From positions 1 through 16,833 of the forward strand of contig URJQ01000065.1 of assembly GCA_900548195.1 (NCBI GenBank): a DNA stretch of 16,833 nt, written 5' to 3'. Below the pieces are notes generated by a model that made no database searches, was not told the origin of the DNA, and saw only the letters and a list, made by a program, of their open reading frames with translations. This DNA is from an uncultured Prevotella sp. Lineage in GTDB: Bacteria > Bacteroidota > Bacteroidia > Bacteroidales > Bacteroidaceae. This document shows positions 12,413 through 16,833 of this stretch, piece by piece (position 1 is the first letter of the stretch; every line of letters starts with the position of its first letter). The position numbers and the translations under genes were made by a program.

Positions 12413-14701
12413 ATGAGTACATTCTTTTTAGGAATCGTGGTATTCCTCATCGTGCTTGCAATTTTCGACCTCGTAGTGGGCGTAAGCAATGACGCAGTAA
12501 ACTTTCTCAACTCCGCCATCGGCGCTAAGGTGGCTAAATTCCGCACCATCGTACTGATTGCCGCTATCGGAGTGTTTGCTGGTGCATCTATGAGCAACGG
12601 CATGATGGACGTTGCACGTCACGGCATCATGACGCCGGAGTATTTCTCTTTCTATGACGTGATGTGCGTCTTCCTTGCCGTTATGGTGACAGATGTGGTT
12701 CTCCTTGACATTTTCAACACCCTCGGAATGCCGACTTCTACGACCGTAAGCATGGTCTTTGAGTTGCTCGGTGGCGCTTTTGCCATTGCTTTGATTAAGA
12801 TAATAGGCGGCGCTACAAGTCCTGACGGAATGCTACTGACCATGGGTGACCTGCTCAATACGGAGAAGGCATTGAGCGTTATCCTCGGTATCTTCCTCAG
12901 TGTGGCAATCGCTTTCGTGCTTGGTACGTTGGTGCAGTGGCTTGCCCGCATCATTTTCTCATTCACATATCGTGTCAATGGCACCACTACTGACGTGCAG
13001 GGCAACCATGACGGACTGGTAAGCTCTTCGCTCAAGATTGGCATTTTCGCTGGTATTGCGGTGACAAGCATCATCTGGTTCCTGCTCATCAATGGTCTGA
13101 AGGGCTCCAGCATCATGACTCCTGAACTGAAAGAACTCATCAATGATAATACCTGGACTATCCTTGGAGGTGGCTTTGTGGTCTTCTCTGTGGTTATGAC
13201 AGTGCTCAGTGCGCTGAAAGTGCCAGTGCTCAAATTCGTTGTACTCTTGGGTACATTCGCCCTTGCTATGGCTTTCGCAGGCAATGACTTGGTCAATTTC
13301 GTCGGAGTGCCATTGACAGGACTTGATGCTTACAATGACTTTATGGCAAATGGTGATGGCAATGTCCACACATTCATGATGGATTCGCTGATGGATACCG
13401 CCAAGACACCGATGATATATCTTGTCCTTGCCGGCATAGTAATGGTGCTTGCGCTCGTATTCTCTAAGAAAGCGCAGAATGTGGTAAAGACTTCTGTCGA
13501 TCTCTCACGTCAGGATGAAGGCGATGAAATGTTCGGTTCGAGCGCAGTAGCAAGAGTATTGGTACGCAATACCCAGAAGACTGCCGCAGCAATCTCAGGC
13601 TTTATACCTAAGAAAATAGGCAGATGGGTGGACAGTCGCTTCAATCCTGACTCCTCAGTGCTGGCTGACGGTGCCGCATTCGACCTTATCCGTGCCGCTG
13701 TCAACCTTGTTCTTGCTGGCTTGCTCGTGGCTATGGGCACAAGTATGAAGTTGCCACTCTCTACCACTTACGTGACATTCATGGTGGCAATGGGTTCCAG
13801 CCTTGCTGACAGAGCATGGAGCAGAGAGAGCGCAGTATTCCGTATCACTGGCGTGCTGAGCGTCATCGGTGGATGGTTTATCACGGCAGGAGCCGCTTTC
13901 ATCATCTGTTATCTTGTGACAAATGGTATGTATTTCGGTTCTTCAGTATTCATGATATGCGCTATTGTCCTCGCTATTTTCCTCCTTATAAGAAGCAATA
14001 TGAAATACACTCCTACCACTCAGGAGCCAGAAGAGGACGTTATCTTCAAGAAAATGCTTCGCTCTCAGGACAAGGCAGAGCGCTGGAGCCTGCTCAAGCA
14101 GCACGTGGATTACTGCAATAAGGAGCAGCTTCGCTTTGCAGCCGACTGCTATCAGCGTATCACTGACGCCTTCCTGCATGAGGAATATCGCCCGCTTCGC
14201 CATGCCACTCACCAGATAGAGACAGCCCGTAAGCAGATGAAGCGCCAGCGCCGTCGTGACATCATCGGTCTGAGAAGGATTGATAATATCCTTGCTGTGG
14301 AGAAGAATACGTGGTACTTCCTTGCCAATAACGCCGTGGAGCAGATGATATTCTGTCTCAAGCGTATCAATGACCCATGCCGTGAGCATATAGGCAATAA
14401 TTTCTCTCCTGTATCAGGGGAATTCGCTTACACCTTCCAGAAGCTGCAAAAGCAGGTGATAGACATCTTCCATCAGTGTGAAAACTGCACCAGTGTCGCT
14501 TGTGTAGCGCAGACCAGAGAGAAGGCTGAGGGCTTGCAGCGTAGCCTTTCCGACTACCGTAAGCAGGTGATTGACTCAATGCAGCAGCATACTGTCAATA
14601 TAGAGTCCACCACAGTGTTCCTCAATATCATTCAGGAGTCACAGTTATTGCTCAGTAGTCTCCGCCATTTGCTTCGCGGTATGGAGAAGTTTACTGCTTA
14701 A
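12413..14701 (+). CDS. PiT-family inorganic phosphate transporter with PhoU-like C-terminal domain
   Basis: This encodes a 762-residue protein. Residues 1-530 are a PiT/PHO4 membrane transporter with the two inverted signature segments GVSNDAVNF (23-31) and FAGNDLVNFVGVPLTG (288-303), the matching MPTSTTVSMVFELLGGAFA (106-124) and LPLSTTYVTFMVAMGSSLAD (448-467) loops, and about ten to twelve hydrophobic helices. A soluble loop lies around 355-410. Residues 540-762 are a charged all-helical region (QDKAERWSLLKQHVDYCNKE and MKRQRRRDIIGLRRIDNILA and later helices) that resembles PhoU, usually a separate regulator. PiT proteins import phosphate or metal-phosphate with protons or sodium. The fused domain suggests self-contained gating by phosphate status. 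The promoter carries a Pho-box-like repeat. A 38-residue membrane protein follows after an AT-rich palindrome. Confidence 0.92.
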   Translation: MSTFFLGIVVFLIVLAIFDLVVGVSNDAVNFLNSAIGAKVAKFRTIVLIAAIGVFAGASMSNGMMDVARHGIMTPEYFSFYDVMCVFLAVMVTDVVLLDIFNTLGMPTSTTVSMVFELLGGAFAIALIKIIGGATSPDGMLLTMGDLLNTEKALSVILGIFLSVAIAFVLGTLVQWLARIIFSFTYRVNGTTTDVQGNHDGLVSSSLKIGIFAGIAVTSIIWFLLINGLKGSSIMTPELKELINDNTWTILGGGFVVFSVVMTVLSALKVPVLKFVVLLGTFALAMAFAGNDLVNFVGVPLTGLDAYNDFMANGDGNVHTFMMDSLMDTAKTPMIYLVLAGIVMVLALVFSKKAQNVVKTSVDLSRQDEGDEMFGSSAVARVLVRNTQKTAAAISGFIPKKIGRWVDSRFNPDSSVLADGAAFDLIRAAVNLVLAGLLVAMGTSMKLPLSTTYVTFMVAMGSSLADRAWSRESAVFRITGVLSVIGGWFITAGAAFIICYLVTNGMYFGSSVFMICAIVLAIFLLIRSNMKYTPTTQEPEEDVIFKKMLRSQDKAERWSLLKQHVDYCNKEQLRFAADCYQRITDAFLHEEYRPLRHATHQIETARKQMKRQRRRDIIGLRRIDNILAVEKNTWYFLANNAVEQMIFCLKRINDPCREHIGNNFSPVSGEFAYTFQKLQKQVIDIFHQCENCTSVACVAQTREKAEGLQRSLSDYRKQVIDSMQQHTVNIESTTVFLNIIQESQLLLSSLRHLLRGMEKFTA

Positions 14702-14713
14702 CCGCAGATAGAT

Positions 14714-14791
14714 AATAAAATATCAATAAATAAAAATAAAAAAAAACGACCTCATATATCTTTCTATATTTTTATTTATTGATATTTTATT
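14714..14791. repeat. AT-rich palindrome, copy 3 (25-bp perfect arms)
   Basis: The left arm (14714-14738) begins AATAAAATATCAATAAATAA and is the exact reverse complement of 14767-14791. The loop is 28 nt. It starts 12 bp after the transporter stop. The right arm shares 24 bp with copy 2 (6542-6650). It lacks the preceding CCCAC/GTGGG hairpin of the other copies. It could act as a bidirectional terminator or a processing site. Confidence 0.88.
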
Positions 14792-14813
14792 TAACCCTCA
14801 ACCCCTTACAACT

Positions 14814-14930
14814 ATGACTTTCGAACAGGCAAAAAGATTTCAGAAGATATTCCAGTGGGTGAGATTTCTTATCCTTATCTTCTTCATTGCAGTGCTCTAC
14901 TTCGTGCTTGCAAGCGCCGCATTGCAGTAA
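14814..14930 (+). CDS. 38-residue single-pass membrane protein
   Basis: A short frame from the ATG at 14814 to TAA at 14930 encodes 38 residues. Residues 1-17 are amphipathic and basic (MTFEQAKRFQKIFQWVR), 18-33 are strongly hydrophobic (FLILIFFIAVLYFVLA), and the chain ends SAALQ. Lys and Arg before the hydrophobic stretch place the N-terminus in the cytoplasm by the positive-inside rule. It lies 113 bp after the phosphate transporter, on the same strand, beyond an AT-rich palindrome, and converges with the MgtC-family gene. I do not recognise a family. Small single-pass proteins next to transporters often modulate them, but that is inference. Coding evidence is the typical composition and the sharp segment boundary; no promoter or Shine-Dalgarno sequence was seen. 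Confidence 0.6.
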   Translation: MTFEQAKRFQKIFQWVRFLILIFFIAVLYFVLASAALQ

Positions 14931-14935
14931 GACGC

Positions 14936-14948
14936 TGCTGTTTCAGCA
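14936..14948. terminator. weak hairpin between convergent genes
   Basis: TGCTG-TTT-CAGCA is followed by AAGTTTTT, 6 bp after the small-protein stop and before the convergent mgtC-like stop. The 5-bp stem and imperfect T run make it a weak candidate for plus-strand termination. Confidence 0.4.
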
Positions 14949-14975
14949 AAGTTTTTGCAGTGACATCACAGCGTA

Positions 14976-15626
14976 TCACTCGATGCAAGAGATAGATACG
15001 TCATCAAATTCATTCAGGAATTCGATGAGTCTCTCGTGGTGATTACCACGCTTGACCTTCATTTCCAACTTCGCTTCGTATAGCAATCCCTGCGGAGTAT
15101 GGTGGTATTTCATTTCATAGGAATACATTTCGATGCATTCCTTTTTTAGTCCATCGACAGCTCTTCCGACGCTATCTTTATTGTAAGAGGTGAAAGTCAC
15201 AGCGACAGAAGTGGTGCTGACCTGTGGCAGATACGCATTGATTACCTCCAGTCCCACCAGCACCATCACGGTGACCATAGCAGCTACCATAATCATTCCC
15301 GTGCCGCAGGCAAGTCCGATGGCAGCGGTGACCCACAGTCCGGCGGCAGTGGTGAGTCCTCTTATCACGTTTTTCTGGAAGATAATGGTGCCGGCACCGA
15401 GGAAACCAATGCCCGAAACCACTTGTGCTGCCACTCGCGAGGCATCCTTCATATCGTCTCCAAAGCCGTATTGTGACACTACGCAGAACAGTGCACTGCC
15501 CACGCTGACGAGGAAATGCGTGCGGAATCCGGCGTCTTTTGCCCTGTATTCGCGCTCTATACCTATTATGCCGCCGAGCAGCATAGCGGCTATAAGTCTG
15601 ATTATGAGTTCTAAGTTTGTTGACAT
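14976..15626 (-). CDS. MgtC/SapB family membrane protein
   Basis: This encodes a 216-residue protein. The hydrophobic N-terminal MgtC domain (residues 1-135) shows GGIIGIEREYRAKDAGFRTH (18-37), RVAAQVVSGIGFLGAGTI (64-81) and VIRGLTTAAGLWVTAAIGLA (87-106), the diagnostic family segments, over four to five membrane helices. Residues 138-216 form a soluble ACT-like tail (VAVTFTSYNKDSVGRAVDGL, then hydrophilic beta-alpha segments). MgtC was described as a virulence factor for low-magnesium survival and inhibits F-type ATP synthase in Salmonella; general SapB-family members have less certain roles. Magnesium and phosphate homeostasis are linked through ATP, so a place beside a phosphate transporter is sensible, although the two genes are convergent and separately promoted. 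It has a perfect-spacing promoter upstream. Confidence 0.9.
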   Translation of the reverse strand: MSTNLELIIRLIAAMLLGGIIGIEREYRAKDAGFRTHFLVSVGSALFCVVSQYGFGDDMKDASRVAAQVVSGIGFLGAGTIIFQKNVIRGLTTAAGLWVTAAIGLACGTGMIMVAAMVTVMVLVGLEVINAYLPQVSTTSVAVTFTSYNKDSVGRAVDGLKKECIEMYSYEMKYHHTPQGLLYEAKLEMKVKRGNHHERLIEFLNEFDDVSISCIE

Positions 15627-15655
15627 AATGATTGCGTTTTAGTTGTGTTGACACG

Positions 15656-15687
15656 CAAAGATATTGTTTTAGCGTCACAAACACAAA
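15656..15687 (-). promoter_or_regulatory. promoter of the MgtC-family gene
   Basis: Read on the minus strand: TTTG (15687-15684), 20-bp spacer, TATCTTTG (15663-15656). This is a full match to the Bacteroidota consensus and gives a leader of about 22 nt to the ATG at 15626. Confidence 0.85.
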
Positions 15688-15722
15688 TATATCCTTCTAA
15701 ATTTATGTAATCTTAACTTTTT

Positions 15723-15742
15723 GTTGTTTTGTTTTTTTGTTG
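15723..15742 (+). repeat. 20-bp direct repeat, left copy, flanking the large palindrome
   Basis: GTTGTTTTGTTTTTTTGTTG. The identical 20 bp recur at 15986-16005, on the other side of the 225-bp palindrome. The sequence is low in complexity but irregular, so an exact 20-bp match is unlikely to be chance alone. Confidence 0.8.
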
Positions 15743-15756
15743 AATAGATGGTAGAT

Positions 15757-15981
15757 TTGGCTGGAAGCCAATACAGAGCGAAGCGAGAGTAACCCGTGAC
15801 GCAGTCTCGGGACTATATGATACATACAGGAAATCAGCTGTCTGGAAGACAGTACCTTGCATTGAGTATATTCTTGTACTTTTGGTACTGTCTTCCAGAC
15901 AGCTTTCTTTTTATCATTCTTATAATCCCGAGACTGCGTCCCGGGTTACTCTCGCTTCGCTCGGTGCAGTCTTCCAGACTG
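15757..15981. repeat. 225-bp nested palindrome built from four hairpin units (copy C)
   Basis: Outer arms 15761-15817 and 15921-15977 are 57 bp each and match in 50 positions as reverse complements. Inner arms 15836-15856 and 15884-15904 are perfect over 21 bp around a 27-nt loop (15857-15883). Each half repeats the order seen in copy B: hairpin unit, GAGCGAAGCGAGAG core, CCCGGGAC/GTCTCGGG hairpin, second hairpin unit. Local hairpins: 15757-15771 (TTGGCT/AGCCAA), 15838-15852 and 15888-15902 (CTGTCT/AGACAG), 15967-15981 (CAGTCT/AGACTG on the minus strand). It separates the divergent mgtC-like and S46 promoters. No transposase is present. Confidence 0.92.
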
Positions 15982-15985
15982 ATTA

Positions 15986-16005
15986 GTTGTTTTGTTTTTT
16001 TGTTG
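15986..16005 (+). repeat. 20-bp direct repeat, right copy
   Basis: Exact copy of 15723-15742. Together the pair brackets 243 bp that contain the palindrome, which looks like a long target duplication or a recombination scar. Confidence 0.8.
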
Positions 16006-16024
16006 TGTGCAATATTATTACATC

Positions 16025-16056
16025 CAACCAAACAACTAAACAACCAAACAACCAAA
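16025..16056. repeat. octanucleotide array CAACCAAA, four units
   Basis: CAACCAAA, CAACTAAA, CAACCAAA, CAACCAAA. It is the only array in the window with an 8-bp period. It lies 33 bp before the -33 box of the S46 gene. The whole 15627-16189 stretch has no gene; it holds the mgtC-like promoter, the palindrome, this array and the S46 promoter. Confidence 0.85.
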
Positions 16057-16088
16057 CAACACTAAAAAACGTGAAAATCACGATGTTA

Positions 16089-16120
16089 TTTGGTTAATTG
16101 ACGTAAAATAATTACCTTTG
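16089..16120 (+). promoter_or_regulatory. promoter of the S46 peptidase gene
   Basis: TTTG (16089-16092), 20-bp spacer, TACCTTTG (16113-16120): a full consensus match. The predicted transcript starts near 16127, leaving a leader of about 63 nt. Confidence 0.88.
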
Positions 16121-16135
16121 CACGCTGAAAATCAG

Positions 16136-16157
16136 TCACCTCTATATATTAAGGTGA
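16136..16157 (+). other. leader hairpin of the S46 peptidase mRNA
   Basis: TCACCT (16136-16141) and AGGTGA (16152-16157) pair perfectly around a 10-nt AT-rich loop in the 5' leader, near the predicted 5' end. A role in mRNA stability is possible; it is 32 nt from the start codon. Confidence 0.4.
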
Positions 16158-16189
16158 AAAAAGATAGAAAAAATCAATAACCAGAAAAC

Positions 16190-16833
16190 ATGAGAAAAAT
16201 CAGCAGTTTCGTATCGCTTTGCGCTTTCATCGCCATGATGTGCTTCACATCTACGGCGCGTGCCGATGAGGGAATGTGGACCCTCTACAATCTTCCTGCT
16301 GCCGCATTCCGACAGATGCAGGCAGAAGGCTTCATGCTGCCACAGAGCAAACTCTTCGCTGACGATGATGCCATCGGTCGCGCAGTAGTAAATTTTGGTG
16401 GCTTTTGCTCAGGAGTAGTCGTTTCTCCTGACGGACTTGTATTCACCAACCACCACTGCGGCTTCGAGTCAATCCGCAAACATTCCACTGTGGAGCATGA
16501 CTATATGCTCAATGGATTCTGCTCACAGTCATTCAAGGAGGAACTCCCTAACGAAGACCTCTATGTAGGATTCATGGTATCACAGGAAGATATCACCGAC
16601 CGCCTCGCCAAGCAGGGCATCTTCGAGATGTCTCTCGCTAAGCAGCAGGAGCTCCTCGATGCTGTCGAGAAAGAGGAAAATGAGAAAGTGAAGGCAAAGG
16701 ACTCCACTCTCCGTGCCGAGGTAAAGCCTTTCTATGAGGGCAACAAATGGTACGCTACTACTTACCGCGACTTCACCGACCTCCGTCTGGTTTTCACCGT
16801 ACCAAAGTCTATGGGTAAGTTTGGCGGCGATAC
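16190..16833 (+). CDS. S46 family dipeptidyl-peptidase (DPP7/DPP11-like), 3' end outside window
   Basis: The first 214 codons of a gene expected to exceed 700 codons are present and the frame is open at the window edge. Residues 1-25 are a Sec signal (MRKISSFVSLCAFIAMMCFT, then STARA) with cleavage likely before Asp26. The mature protein starts DEGMWTLYNLP, a hallmark of S46 peptidases. CSGVVVSPDGLVFTNHHCGF holds the catalytic His (residue 89 by analogy with the H-C of chymotrypsin-fold enzymes). S46 enzymes remove dipeptides from peptide N-termini in the periplasm, feeding amino-acid metabolism of asaccharolytic and gut Bacteroidota. DPP7 (hydrophobic P1) and DPP11 (Asp/Glu P1) differ at a residue near the C-terminus that is not in the window. 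It has a perfect-consensus promoter. Confidence 0.92.
   Translation, partial: MRKISSFVSLCAFIAMMCFTSTARADEGMWTLYNLPAAAFRQMQAEGFMLPQSKLFADDDAIGRAVVNFGGFCSGVVVSPDGLVFTNHHCGFESIRKHSTVEHDYMLNGFCSQSFKEELPNEDLYVGFMVSQEDITDRLAKQGIFEMSLAKQQELLDAVEKEENEKVKAKDSTLRAEVKPFYEGNKWYATTYRDFTDLRLVFTVPKSMGKFGGD

Noticed and set aside
12652..13296. 214-codon frame antisense to the phosphate transporter
   Set aside because: It is a shadow of a well-supported membrane-protein gene, with no signal or domain of its own; the same applies to 3457-4038 antisense to the UbiA gene.
15834..16055. Small frames that translate the repeat (peptide containing TERSESNPG), also at 4248-4529
   Set aside because: They arise from the GAGCGAAGCGAGAGTAACCC core of the dispersed repeat and lack independent coding support.

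Overview
The window reads as chromosome of a Bacteroidota bacterium, most likely Bacteroidales and Prevotella-like. The signs are: promoters of the Bacteroidota form TTTG-N20-TAnnTTTG (three clear cases), almost no Shine-Dalgarno sequences, several Bacteroidota-typical families (NigD-like lipoprotein, six-bladed beta-propeller lipoprotein, S46 peptidase, HigA-like antitoxin, PiT transporter with a PhoU-like tail), and repeat-rich AT-biased intergenic DNA. The genus is an inference.

Layout. 1-1694 (minus): two lipoprotein genes, a beta-propeller protein and a small protein of unknown function. 2060-2755 (plus): DEDDh exonuclease. 3011-7690 (plus): lipoprotein rhodanese, UbiA-type polyprenyl-phosphate transferase, WbqC-like protein, SDR epimerase, PAP2 phosphatase/phosphotransferase. 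These look like an envelope glycolipid or polyprenyl-phosphate-sugar group, but most of the gaps are filled by repeats. 7846-10459 (plus): a compact NigD-like / ECF sigma / anti-sigma-plus-beta-barrel unit closed by a strong bidirectional terminator. 10510-10970 (minus): HigA-like antitoxin with only the 3' end of its toxin gene. 11059-12198 (plus): P-loop ATPase with a perfect promoter and a striking TTACC/GGTAA operator at its predicted transcription start. 12413-14930 (plus): PiT-PhoU phosphate transporter with a Pho-box-like 11-bp direct repeat in its promoter, then a 38-residue membrane protein. 14976-15626 (minus): MgtC/SapB family protein. 16190-end (plus): S46 dipeptidyl-peptidase, cut by the window edge.

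The most unusual content is between the genes. Three repeat systems recur. (1) A hairpin unit with loop GGA and stem CTGTCT/AGACAG occurs seven times. Its stem shows compensatory changes, and it culminates in a 225-bp nested palindrome flanked by a 20-bp direct repeat between mgtC and the S46 gene. (2) Arrays with a strict 7-bp period but unrelated motifs (CATAATK, CACTTTT/CACTCTC, CATTCTT, GGTTRTY) sit just after stop codons or just before starts. (3) An AT-rich imperfect palindrome of about 75 bp occurs three times, twice preceded by a CCCAC/GTGGG hairpin. No rRNA, tRNA, CRISPR array, transposase or phage gene is visible.
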